64,000 bases of DNA from Aegilops tauschii subsp. strangulata (lineage: Eukaryota; Streptophyta; Magnoliopsida; Poales; Poaceae): NCBI RefSeq assembly GCF_002575655.3, contig NC_053037.3, positions 249,955,135 through 250,019,134 on the forward strand, in the 5' to 3' direction. This document shows positions 23,501 to 33,478 of the stretch, one piece after another. The notes below the pieces were generated by a model that worked only from the letters and a program-made list of their open reading frames with translations, was not told the origin of the DNA and made no database searches. Position 1 is the first letter of the stretch. Each line of letters begins with the position of its first letter. The translations under genes and the position numbers were made by a program.

Positions 23501-24545
23501 CGAACCGAGCAGCCTGCGGGGCCACCTCGGGGAAACTCGAGGCCTGGTTTTACTTGTAGCTTGACTTATCCGGTATGCCCTGAGAACGAGATATGTGCAG
23601 CTCCTATCGGGATTTGTCGGCACATCGGGTGGCTTTGCTGGTCTTGTTTTACCATTGTCGAAATGGCTTGTAAACCGGGATTCCGAGACTGATCGGGTCT
23701 TCCCGGGAGAAGGTTTATCCTTCGTTGACCGTGAGAGCTTATAATGGGCTAAGTTGGGACACCCCTGCAGGGTATAAACTTTCGAGAGCCGTGCCCGCGG
23801 TTATGTGGCAGATGGGAATTTGTTAATATCCGGTTGTAGAGAACTTGACACTCGACTTAATTAAAACGCATCAACCGTGTGTGTAGCCGTGATGGTCTCT
23901 TTTCGGCAGAGTCCGGGAAGTGAACACGGCTTTTGAGTTATGTATGACGTAAGTAGAAGTTCAGGATCACTTCTTGATCATTACTAGTTGACGACCGTTC
24001 CGTTGCTCCTCTTCTCGCTCTTATTTGCGTATGTTAGCCACCATATATGCTTAGTGCTTGTTGCAGCTCCACCTCATTACCCCATCCTTCTTATAAGCTT
24101 AAATAGTCTTGATCTCGCGGGTGTGAGATTGCTGAGTCCTCGTGACACACCAGATTCTTCCAAAACAGTTGCAGGTACCGACGATACCAGTGCAGGCGAC
24201 GCAGCCGAGCTCAAGTGGGAGTTCGACGAGGAACGTGGTCGTTACTATGTTTCGTTTCCTGATGATCAGTAGTGGAGCCCAGTTGGGACGATCGGGGATC
24301 TAGCATTTGGGGTTGTCTTCTTTTCTTTTGGTTCCGTAGTCGGACCTATGTGTGTACTCTGATTGATGTATGATTTATTTATGTATTGTGTGAAGTGGCG
24401 ATTGTAAGCCAACTCTTTATCCCATTCTTGTTCATTACATGGGATTGTGTGAAGATGACCCTTCTTGCGACAAAACCACAATGCGGTTATGCCTCTAAGT
24501 CGTGCCTCGACACGTGGGAGATATAACCGCATCGTGGGCGTTACA
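20577..24545 (+). repeat. LARD right LTR (3,969 bp)
   Basis: Colinear with the left LTR; a deletion of about 50 bp near 22978 explains the length difference. It is followed by ATGAG (24546-24550). A 387-codon Pro/Ser-rich frame (21019-22182) begins at a TTG and is interrupted in the left LTR, so it is not called as a gene. Confidence 0.93.
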
Positions 24546-24550
24546 ATGAG

Positions 24551-26376
24551 CGACGTTGATCACGATTTCGGAGCCTCTCCGTTGTGTTTTATAGCCTAAT
24601 TTTGTTGATTTCTTCCCCAATTTCGAAAATCCCCACCAAAAATAGCCCCAAATGTTTTTTGTGATTTGTTGGTGTGATGAAGTTTTGTTGGATTTGATCC
24701 GCGGATTTCGTGTGTTGCAGGTAGATCTAGCTTTTCCCCATCTAAACCCAATTTCCATCCACAAAATCTTCCGAATTTTGCCCCGGATTTGACCTCTCCA
24801 CGCGGTGTTCATCCACGGATCCCGAGCCCGGACATCCGGCCCGACCAGCCCGGACATCCGGCCATCCGCCCAGACATCCGGCCCCTGACAGCATCAACTC
24901 CATCCTCCACTCCGTTTACCGCCTAACTTTCGTCCAATTTTGTTTCGGAGCCCACACACTTCCGCATACCACCACAACTTCCGCATTGCCGCCACCGACT
25001 TCCGCAACCTCACCAATTTTGTTCCCCATAGCATTTGTGGTTGTTTGAGTTGTGATTCGAGTCTCCTAAGGTGTTTCGGCTACTTAGGGACGGTTGCTTG
25101 TTCATCAACCACCACCATAACTTCCGCATAGGCTTACCCACAATACACTTCCGCCAACCCAACTTACCCAATTTTGTTTGTGTTGTGAGTTGTGTCTCCT
25201 CAGGTGTTTCGGCTACTTAGGGACGTGCTTCACAACCCCGACATCGTGTATAGTTCACCACCTTACCCTCCATTTCCGCATTGCGTTTCAAAACCCCATC
25301 ATTGCATTTCCGCAATCCATTGAGCTTCCGCAAAACCACCACCGCTTTCCACTACCACCGTTTGACTTTTGTCCTTGAGATTTTGAGTTGTGGTTTATCC
25401 GTTTCCTAAGGTGTTTCGGCTACTTAGGGACGAGTCTCCATCATCTTGGTATCTACATCAAGAACACCGCCACTCATCATCGCCAAGGACGGTAACCTCG
25501 ACGACACCATTGTATATTCCCTTGCAATTGCATTGATAACCCCTAGCCCATTTTGCGTCACTTGCCTATCGAGACTTGCCATTTGAGTATTGCCGGCAAC
25601 GTTACTTGTGCACATTAGTGATCCACACCTCCCATTGCATACACACCATACCATATTGGTATCATATCATCTCTTGTGTCACAAGTTTGTTCCCGCATAC
25701 ACACTATTGCTATCTTGGTTTGTGCATTTTGCAAGTGGCCATACATACAAAAAAAGAATAAGCTTTTAAGCAAAAGAGAAGAGCAAAGAAGCTTGTAAGC
25801 AAGTGCCATAGCATCATACCACATTGCATATAAGATTGTCATATCCGATCATCTTGGATCATCTTGAGAGAAACACCGGGAACCATACATACATAGCATA
25901 CTTGGGATAGAAGTTTATCCATTTTGCATATCATAGGTTGTGCACAAGTGTCGTATCCGCCTATTGAGCAATCGTGCTAGCGTCTCTCTTGAGTTGTGCA
26001 ACACGAGCGTTTTCCGTGGACTCCACATTTTGTGCTCATTTCCTTGGTTGCACGACCCCATTTATCTATCCGTGTGTGTGTTTCCGTGTGCCATTCTTTG
26101 CTATTGGTCTACTTGTTTCACTTGCGAATTTGTGAGTCTTTTTCAACATTATTGACTCTTGCTAACATTTTGCATCAAAAATTTTGTGCCACTATCCTCA
26201 CTGCGCTCCACTATAAGCCTTACTTGTGTAGGTGTGAGAAACCGACAAGAATTGGTACCAATTGTGCTATTTCCTTGTTACACATTGAGTGATCATTGAT
26301 CCATCTTCAACATCGGTCAAGGTACATTTGGTATCGTTCTTCTCTTTCTCCCACTAATATTTGCTCGAGTCTTGTG
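24551..26376 (+). other. G2 leader between the primer site and gag
   Basis: About 1.8 kb without a gene. It holds three further CGGACATCCGG-type motifs (24825-24895), about nine scattered CTTCCGCA or TTTCCGCA motifs (24955-25335), and three copies of a stem-loop-like block (25063-25432, separate entry). Short ORFs here have no domain. Confidence 0.75.
25063..25432 (+). repeat. Three copies of a stem-loop-like block in the G2 leader
   Basis: Copies at 25063-25092, 25196-25225 and 25403-25432 share GGTGTTTCGGCTACTTAGGG, each preceded by GAGTTGTG within about 20 bp. In copies 1 and 3, CCTAAG pairs with CTTAGG around a 12-base loop; copy 2 has one change in the stem. Direct repetition with a conserved hairpin suggests an RNA-level role such as dimerisation or packaging (inference). 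Confidence 0.7.
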
Positions 26377-28089
26377 ATGGATAGGCAAGGTATTTCACCT
26401 TCGGTCTACAACAACGACGAGTTCGATGCCACGAACAACTCCAACGACGCCAAGATGCAAGCTCAAATGGAGGAGATCAAATCCCTCATCAAGTCATACA
26501 AGCGATCTTCCTCATCTTCGAGAAGACGCTCAAGAGCACATGCCTCCGAGCTACCATCTCCGGCAAGGACACATCGGCATCGACACCATCACCACCAAGA
26601 ACGTGAAGGTCAAGAGCTCTACACCAACAAACGCTCAACGACTTCACCATCTCCCTTGGCATCTTCGCCAAGCGACTTCAAGGCATCTTCGCCTACAGAT
26701 ATACAGCATCTTCGCCAACAAGCACCTCAAGACTACGCTCAAGAGAAGCTCCCCAAGCTCAAGTCCGCGACTTCCACGAGCTACTACGACCTCGACACCG
26801 ACCATGAGATTCCTTTCTATGGGACTCAAGAACCCGAGGAGTATCTCAAGTGGGAGCACCTAATGGACGACTACCTCAAGCTACATCAAGTTCCTCCCGA
26901 AGATCAAGTGAAGTGCGCCACAAGAAACTTCCACGACTACGCCTCGACATGGTGGCTTCACACACCTTCGGAAACCTACGACATGAGTTGGCCCAAGACG
27001 AAGAAAGCTTTGCGGCGAGAGTTTGTGCCTCCAACCTACACATAACAACTTCTACGCCAATTGGAGAACACCAACCAAGGATCCAAGTCCATCGACGCGT
27101 ACTTCAAGGAGATGAAGATTGCCTTGCGACGAGCCGGCGTGGACGACCCCATGTCAATGAAGTTCCACTTCATGATGGGATTGAACAATGCCATCTCCAA
27201 GACTATCTTCCTCGAGAACTACAAGTCCCTCGACGACAACTACATTGGTGCTCTCAAGGCGGAACAAGAACTCATGAAGGCCAAGGCTTCTCCACCCAAA
27301 GCACACTTCTCGAAGACCAAGCTCCAAGACGACGAGCATGAGGCTAGTACCACCAAGATGTCCAAGCCCGACGAGCTCCAAGACGATACTCCCAAGTTCG
27401 ACTTCACCGCCATCCCTCTTTGTGGCATTGATGATGCCGAGTCCTCCACGACTCTTTTTCAAGATGGTGCGGCGACGAGTACGACTATGGAGACCTTCAA
27501 GGACCAAGCTTTTGAGGCAAGCGACATGGTGACGAGCAAGGATGATGTTTCCATCTTAGGAGGCGAGAGTGATGATGTGCCATCTTCGGCCTTCATCCAT
27601 GGCGACGGTGATGAGATGGTTGAGTATTTCACTTCGACCACGGTGACGTATGATGACTTGAGTGACTTGTGCCACCATATTGAGAGTGAGAGTGACTTCA
27701 CCACTAGCCCCATATCCGATGTGTTGCCCCAATTCCCATGTGAGGAGAGCCACAACCCCCACCACTTGAGTGAGATGAGTGACTCCACCATACGTGCGAT
27801 TGAGTGCACCTACTTTGAGGGAGTGAGTGAACCACCACATAGAGAGAGTGAGGCCACTTCGATTTCTAACGACTTAACCTCTACCTCTATTGTGTCTTCT
27901 CATTTGGTGCTAGGTCTCATTTATGATGACGCGCCAATTCACGACGACTTCGTCCTTCCTATGGACATGACGATGGCCATGGTGGAATATGATGCACCCC
28001 CACATGGTCCCATCAAGATGAAGATGACCACCATTTGGTCTTTCCCACCTCACCTAAACCACTTGAGTGGAATGAACAAGGTAACATAG
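26377..28089 (+). pseudogene. gag: Gag of G2, interrupted by one in-frame stop
   Basis: Capsid-type protein of a Ty3/gypsy element. The ATG at 26377 (MDRQGISPSV) is preferred over the earlier non-ATG frame start. Residues about 20-130 are charged and low-complexity. The Retrotrans_gag-type domain follows (EPEEYLKWEHLMDDYL, ASTWWLHTPS, LRREFVPPTY). A TAA at 27043-27045 interrupts it and the same frame continues at once (LENTNQGSKSIDAYFKEMK, NYIGALKAEQELMKAK). The C-terminal half (from about 27350) is acidic with no zinc knuckle and no protease. The frame ends at 28089 and overlaps ORF2 in another frame. One point mutation separates it from an open gag. Confidence 0.82.
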
Positions 28090-30935
28090 GTGCCGGTGAT
28101 GCTCTAGTCCCACTAGTGGACATTCTTGACATTGATTGCTTGCATGATGTTGATCCACCTATTACCTTGCTTCATGCTAGTGAGATTTCCCCATGGGATG
28201 ATTTACCCATTTATGATGAGTATGATGATTGCCATGTGGAGTCTATTAGTTGTGATGCCATGTTACATAGGATTTCTTGTGACAATTCTTTAGGTCACAT
28301 CATGTTTGACAATCCGCTTGACTTGTCATATGCTATGCATGAGATCAATCATATGTCATATTTGCAATCTCTTCGTAGTAACTATGCATATGCCATTAAA
28401 ATTAACCCAATTTGCACATATGGCATAGATGATAAGCCCATGGTTATTGGCATTTGTTTTTCTTGTGATCATATTGACATGCTCCCTTTGCATCATTTAT
28501 CTCATATGCCATGCCATGACCACCTAGCTTCGGATATGCATTGTTGTGGATGTTGTCCATTTTCTCCATATGATTACAATATTGCTCATGAGGAGACCCC
28601 CATAGTTTCCTCATACATTTTAGGAGATTTTAATCCATCCTATCCATTTCATGATCCCAATAATTATGTGCACAATATGCTCCCCATGAATCATAATGAT
28701 ATTGTTGTGCCATATACTAGTATGCTCAATTTGCATCCCCATCGTGTCATACATAACAACTATTCTTTCATGATGGATGACATGTTCTTATACCATGCAT
28801 CAAATTTCTTTGAGCGATGCTTATCTTGTGCTAACACTCACTTGCACATACACATCATGATGGATGATGTGTACATTTACCACGCGCACAATTTCTTTGG
28901 TTTGTGTCTCTTTTGTGTAGGTACCCATGAATACTTGTCAACCTCGCAATCCCACGAGTTGACAAAACGAGCTCTAGAGAGCAATGATGACTTGGGATCC
29001 CATGGATTGCCTTTCCCACCGCTCACTTCGCGCAAACACTTCACGCATTTCTTTTACATGGCCCTCACATGGTTATGGGTTATTATCCATTACATATTCT
29101 ATGCCCATCTTGCCATGCTCACTTTGCATGATATGCTCATTCCTATGCCTTTGCCATGCATTTGTGACCCATGCTTTGCATTACACATAATGATTGATTC
29201 TAGTACTTGTACGTGTATTTGCAAGCTTGGTGGAGATATCATGTGTTATTGCCATGTTTGCTTTGTGCCCCATGCCTATGATGATACTATGATCTTGATT
29301 TGTGTTCGTGCTTGCAATATGTCATGTACATTGCCTATGCCTATTCTTCACTCACATGACATGATTGCCATGATTCCCTCTAGTGTGTTGCATCTTCGCT
29401 CCACTAGTTTGCACGACTTGATTATTATTGCTTGCCTTGTTGCATCACCAATGATTTATACTTGCTCACTTCATGCGGTTGATGACAACTATCTACATGC
29501 TTTGCACATGATTGTTATTGTTTCTTGTCATATCTCTCCATATGTTGCCTCCCACATGCTAGATGATTTGCCATGTATTGAGTGCAACAATGCTATTAGT
29601 CTTGCTTATGAGTTTGCCCCCATAGCATTCTCACATATGATTGGAGATTCTGACATATTTCTTGTGAAGCATGCTTGTCTTACCTCTTTGCACCATATAC
29701 CTAGTGCCATGAATATTGCCATTGTTGCATCATATTATTCGTGCACTTGTGCTTCTAATGGTTATGTGCAAGAGAAGAGAACCATCATGATGGATGATGT
29801 GTTTATCTACCATGCGCATACGTTCTTTGTTTTGTTGTGTGCATGTGTAGGATACTTGGACTTTGTGTCGACTTCCGCTTCACGTGAGTTGACCATTCGA
29901 GCTCTTGAGAGCGAGCCTCATACATTCGACCACGACTCGTTTCTACGCCACCTTTCCTACCACTTCGGCATTGTGAAGAATGCACAAGGACACGCCATCA
30001 AGGTGATATCTTTCTTGAGCATGGATATTGCGGATCATACTACTTGTGTTGCTTGCACCATGAGACTTATTGTTCATCTTGGACCACTTGATTGCACACT
30101 TGATAGAGATCTTGCTTCGACTTGCCATTTTCACCGTCCCATGCATCATGATATATATGCCTTGTGTGTTGCATCCAATTCTTGGATTACTTGCTCCTCT
30201 CATATGTTTGGTTGCAACAATGTCATCCCTTCACATATGCCATGTCCCATTGCTTGTCACATGATTGACTTGATTGCCTCACACATGATGAACAATTGCT
30301 CTTTCTATTGTGTTGAGTGCCACACTATGTTCACTACACCCTATGCACATTATGCTTGGATTGTCTTGCACTTAACCCATGTGTTTAGACATCTCATCTT
30401 CTTAGGTGTCATGAATGATTCCTATGCCTACCATAGACCTTTCATTGAGCACTTTGCCCATGCTTGCTATGCACCCGAGGTAGATGCTTATTCTCTTAAC
30501 ACACATATTTGCATCTCTACCTCCAATTTACATGCTTGTCCCCATGATATCTTTGCTTGTGCTCGATTGATATACTTACATGCCATGTCTCAATCCTTTG
30601 TCACACCATATGCTTTGCATGATGACGACACTTGTTTGGTGAATCACCTCTTGAATGCTTGGTTTTGCACTAACGCTAACCACATTTGTTTTTCCAAGTG
30701 TTTGTTGGCCTTACTCCTTTTGAAGGAATCACAAGACGGTGCGACATTGGAGAGTGCCCATTTCGAGCTTCAAGATGACAAGTACTTGGTGAACGTCCAC
30801 TTATACACGGCGAAGCCATCTCTTTCCTATGGTGATTTGGTTTTCCGTCCGAGGTCGGATCTTTCCCAAGGGAGGGGAGATGATGCGGAGCATCCTATGG
30901 ACATCACCATGTCAAAGAGTCCATTCGGCGAGTGA
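27993..30935 (+). CDS. ORF2 of G2: long open frame of unknown function
   Basis: This frame is open from the stop at 27990-27992 to 30935, about 980 codons, with no ATG near its start. It overlaps the gag end by about 95 bases in another frame, so expression would need a frameshift, or an indel has split a gag-ORF2 fusion. The product would be rich in His, Met, Cys and Asp, with clustered CH and HH (CCGCCPF, PLHHLSHMPCHDH). A block with MMDD(V/M)(F/Y)(I/L)YHA and then FF occurs three times (28765, 28855, 29783), and copies 2 and 3 share a following block ending RALES. No RT, RNase H, integrase or protease motif was found. The end lies inside the LTR. An undamaged 2.9-kb frame between a damaged gag and the LTR is unexpected. 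It is not assigned to a known family. Confidence 0.6.
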   Translation, partial: CTPTWSHQDEDDHHLVFPTSPKPLEWNEQGNIGAGDALVPLVDILDIDCLHDVDPPITLLHASEISPWDDLPIYDEYDDCHVESISCDAMLHRISCDNSLGHIMFDNPLDLSYAMHEINHMSYLQSLRSNYAYAIKINPICTYGIDDKPMVIGICFSCDHIDMLPLHHLSHMPCHDHLASDMHCCGCCPFSPYDYNIAHEETPIVSSYILGDFNPSYPFHDPNNYVHNMLPMNHNDIVVPYTSMLNLHPHRVIHNNYSFMMDDMFLYHASNFFERCLSCANTHLHIHIMMDDVYIYHAHNFFGLCLFCVGTHEYLSTSQSHELTKRALESNDDLGSHGLPFPPLTSRKHFTHFFYMALTWLWVIIHYIFYAHLAMLTLHDMLIPMPLPCICDPCFALHIMIDSSTCTCICKLGGDIMCYCHVCFVPHAYDDTMILICVRACNMSCTLPMPILHSHDMIAMIPSSVLHLRSTSLHDLIIIACLVASPMIYTCSLHAVDDNYLHALHMIVIVSCHISPYVASHMLDDLPCIECNNAISLAYEFAPIAFSHMIGDSDIFLVKHACLTSLHHIPSAMNIAIVASYYSCTCASNGYVQEKRTIMMDDVFIYHAHTFFVLLCACVGYLDFVSTSASRELTIRALESEPHTFDHDSFLRHLSYHFGIVKNAQGHAIKVISFLSMDIADHTTCVACTMRLIVHLGPLDCTLDRDLASTCHFHRPMHHDIYALCVASNSWITCSSHMFGCNNVIPSHMPCPIACHMIDLIASHMMNNCSFYCVECHTMFTTPYAHYAWIVLHLTHVFRHLIFLGVMNDSYAYHRPFIEHFAHACYAPEVDAYSLNTHICISTSNLHACPHDIFACARLIYLHAMSQSFVTPYALHDDDTCLVNHLLNAWFCTNANHICFSKCLLALLLLKESQDGATLESAHFELQDDKYLVNVHLYTAKPSLSYGDLVFRPRSDLSQGRGDDAEHPMDITMSKSPFGE
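30868..30880 (+). promoter_or_regulatory. Polypurine tract of G2
   Basis: AAGGGAGGGGAGA immediately before the right LTR, a classical tract. Confidence 0.9.
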
Positions 30936-31911
30936 CACGTGCGACATCTACTTCACATACACAAAGGTGAATCATCTCCTTTACACGAGCTCACTTGACA
31001 CCTTCGAGGATGGTATACTACTTGACACTCCACTCGTGTGCATGCATAGGTATTGTCGGAACACTACGGACGACGAGGAGGAGTGCAAGCGCCAAGGAAC
31101 AACTACACCATCCGCGAGAGAAGCATGGAAGCGACGACGGAAGAAGAAGACGGAGATAGCTCCCAGGACCCGGACATCCGGCCAGGACCCCGGACATCCG
31201 GCCCCTGGAACCTCATCCACAGCAGCCGCCCCAGCCGCCAAGTACCATCAGCGGCCGGACATCCGGCGCCTCGCCAAAGCCCGGACATCCGGCCATTCCC
31301 TCGGAAATCCGGCATCGACAACAGAAGGCACCCGAAGTTTGGCCACTTCAGCCCGGACATCCGGCCCGAGCCCCGGACATCCGGCGCCTCGCGAAGCCCC
31401 GGACATCCGGCCCCCAGCCCGCACATCCGGCGCCTGCCTGCGCGCAGCCATGGGCCAGAGGCCCATGTATCTCTCTTTCCCACTTACCCCTTCATGGCTT
31501 AGACTATATATACTACTCCCTCTCCTCCTAGTTAGGGTTAGCATTGGTTTAGCTCATAGTTGAGATAGAGCTTTGCTCATCCATTACGGATCTCCTCCTC
31601 GAGAGAGACTGCGGCCCCTCTTCGGAGATGATCACCTTGGATTCAAGACCCCCTCTTGGGTGGCCCCCATCAAGACCTCCTTATGGAGAAGAACCGGTTA
31701 CCTTTGTATCGTCCTTTGTTGACTTTGGATCTTGTATCTTACCTTTGTGTTCATCGATCTAGCGCATGTGTGATCTATTCTTGTTGGTTGAGTGATTTCT
31801 CTCGTGTTTCTCTCGTGTTTCCCTCGTGTTTCCCCTAGTGTTCATCGCGTTCTTCGTAGGGATCCGCTCCTTTCGTGAAAGATCGGCCATCTAGGGTTCC
31901 ACCCTACATCA
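30881..31911 (+). repeat. G2 right LTR (1,031 bp)
   Basis: TGATGCGGAG ... CCCTACATCA, followed by CAAGC (31912-31916). It differs from the left LTR in motif copy number (eight CGGACATCCGG-like sites at 31168-31435) and in a short CTCGTGTTTC expansion at 31800-31840. The TATA box is at 31505-31512. More divergence than between the G1-b LTRs fits an older insertion. Confidence 0.93.
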
Positions 31912-31916
31912 CAAGC

Positions 31917-32486
31917 TGCATGAGCGCGGCTGCAATCTGCGACCGGGCGGCCAAGGCAGCCCAAACGGCCACTGTTGCTGGCCAGGTGGCGGTAGCAACA
32001 TCTGTGACAGGGATAGCAACTGGCAAGAGCGGCACAACAGTTGTCTGTTCTGCAGCGATAGCCTTAGCCCTGATGGATGCCGCCCACGATCATGTCGAGG
32101 CCGCCCACGCCCAGTTCCTGGCGGTCATCGCACAAATCGAATGAAGCTTCTCCGACAATGGTCAGCAACCCATGGCCGAAGAGTTGGCAATCACCGAGAG
32201 CGTTCGAGCAGTCGTCCGTTCCTTTGCGACATACCTTGCCACGACGGAGCCCATCCAAGCCCAGATCACGGCCACCCATGCTTAGCTCGTGCCAGCCTTT
32301 TCCAAAGAGACGGCGGACACGAATGGCGAGATGCTTGCCGAGTATGGTGTGATGGATGCCATGGAGCCCCTTCCCCAGGAGATCGTCGGGCGCGAGCTGG
32401 ACATGGAGGAGGCGGCAGAGATTGACGAGCGCCAACCGGAGAAGTACTCTCTGTTTAATTTAGAGCGCCGGTCTTTAATTTGTTAG
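31917..32486 (+). pseudogene. Gene A, left copy, main part (alanine-rich protein)
   Basis: Continues gene A after G2. The frame reads AAAICDRAAKAAQT, HDHVEAAHAQFLAVIAQIE, a stop (TGA), SFSDNGQQPMAEELAITESV, another stop, then ELDMEEAAEIDE and the end at 32486. The predicted protein is about 190-200 residues, Ala-rich and probably helical, with an acidic C-terminus. The right copy (42851-43464) aligns along the full length but carries different stops, so the common ancestor was probably intact. No known domain is recognised. It lies directly upstream of gene B and on the same strand. Confidence 0.6.
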
Positions 32487-32983
32487 AGTAATGTTTAGGA
32501 CAGCTAGCTCTGTTTGATTGCTAAACATGCTCGATTAAGAAGTGTGGGTGTGCTGTAGGTTCTTTTGTGTACCCAAATTATGCAATGACGTGGATGACCA
32601 CTGTAACCAAGGAAATTCGGACCAAAATTTGCATGTTCAAGCTCATCACACATGGGGTAAGCTATATGGATTGTTTGTGATGTTCACACATCGTAGACAG
32701 TGCTGAATAAGGGACCGTGTCTGATGACACTTTGCGCGGCAGTTTTTTCACTGCACCGAGCCAAAATTTTCGGCTACCGCGGGAATATCTACCTCCCCGC
32801 CCCTCCCCCTTACCAAAAGACACATTTCCCCTATTTCCGCCTTCCTTTCCAAGTTCAAACCTTCACTCCTTGCTTGCAGTGCCTCCTCCTCGCCAGCGAC
32901 CCTCCTTCACGCTGCTCGGCCTCGTCGATCCAGGAAGGTAGTCCACACCCGACCCCCATCCTCCTCCTCCTTCTACATACCAC
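32487..32983 (+). other. Region between gene A and gene B
   Basis: Conserved with 42294-42850 of the right copy. It contains the 3' end of gene A, AT-rich spacer and a pyrimidine-rich stretch (32770-32980) that looks like a promoter-proximal leader for gene B. No ORF is supported; the frame 32700-33248 is a composition effect of this leader. Confidence 0.5.
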
Positions 32984-33478
32984 ATGCCCCGACCGCCGGT
33001 GCGACACCTTCCACCCAAATCACCGACCCCTACTTCATATAAGCGCCGCCCTAAGCCATGGTGCACGTAGTATAGCCAGGAGCTCTAGGAGCATCTGGCA
33101 GCGGAGAAGCAAACCGCGGCCGCATGCGCGGATGAGGTCGCGATGGCTGCCATTTGTGCCGACCCCCAGATCTTGGAGGAGCACTTCGCTATCGAGGCCA
33201 CCATCGACGCCTTGCGCGCCAACGCTGCGACCCGGTTGGGTTCTTTAAATGACAGTTCATGGCGTTTTCTTGAGGCCACCATCGGTGCCTTCGAGGAAGA
33301 CTACGAGGAGTTTTCTAAGTGTGCCCGTGCTTACCTCAACTCAAGAGCCAGCAGGTTGGTGCCCGGAGCGGCCCAGGCAACTCACCACTATGAGGAGGGC
33401 ACCCATGATGTGGAGGCCTCGCCCTCTTCCATGTCCAAGGAGCCAATCGTCATCGATATCTCTGATGACAAGGAGTAG
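32984..33478 (+). pseudogene. Gene B, left copy (about 164 codons, two in-frame stops)
   Basis: The ATG at 32984 gives MPRPPVRHLPPKSP, a basic and proline-rich start (YKRRPKPWC), two TAG stops near 33070-33090, then a long helical acidic part (DEVAMAAICADPQILEEHF, SLNDSSWRFLEATIGAFEED) ending IVIDISDDKE at 33478. The final VIDISDD resembles a SUMO-interaction-like acidic patch, but that is only a resemblance. The right copy (42072-42293) has the same start but lost about 325 bp at its 3' end. The following introns and the B3-like exons may belong to the same transcription unit. Function unknown. Confidence 0.55.

Larger units (their letters stand above)
12565..24545 (+). mobile_element. LARD-type large LTR retrotransposon without coding capacity, 11,981 bp
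   Basis: Two LTRs of about 4 kb start TGTAACGCCCCGAG or TGTAATGCCCC and end GGGCGTTACA, flanked by the duplication ATGAG. The 4-kb interior has a primer-binding site and a short PPT-like stretch but no ORF over about 160 codons and no recognisable gag or pol. Long LTRs with a long non-coding interior fit the Triticeae LARD group (Sukkula/Erika type); the exact family name is from memory and uncertain. Transposition would need proteins from another element. Confidence 0.92.
4876..31911 (+). mobile_element. G2: gag-only Ty3/gypsy LTR retrotransposon, complete but split by two insertions
   Basis: The LTRs begin TGATGCGGAG or TGATGYGGAG and end CCCTACATCA. The target duplication is CAAGC (4871-4875 and 31912-31916). 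Order: left LTR (4876-4900 plus 11594-12549), primer-binding site 12553-12560, LARD insertion, leader 24551-26376, gag 26377-28089, ORF2 27993-30935, polypurine tract 30868-30880, right LTR 30881-31911. No protease, RT, RNase H or integrase motif was found, so it is non-autonomous. Without G1-b and the LARD, G2 is about 8.4 kb. Superfamily is inferred from the gag domain and the iMet-type primer site. Confidence 0.9.

Noticed and set aside
32700..33248. 182-codon frame overlapping gene B
   Set aside because: It runs through the pyrimidine-rich leader and then in the wrong frame of gene B; not conserved in the right copy.
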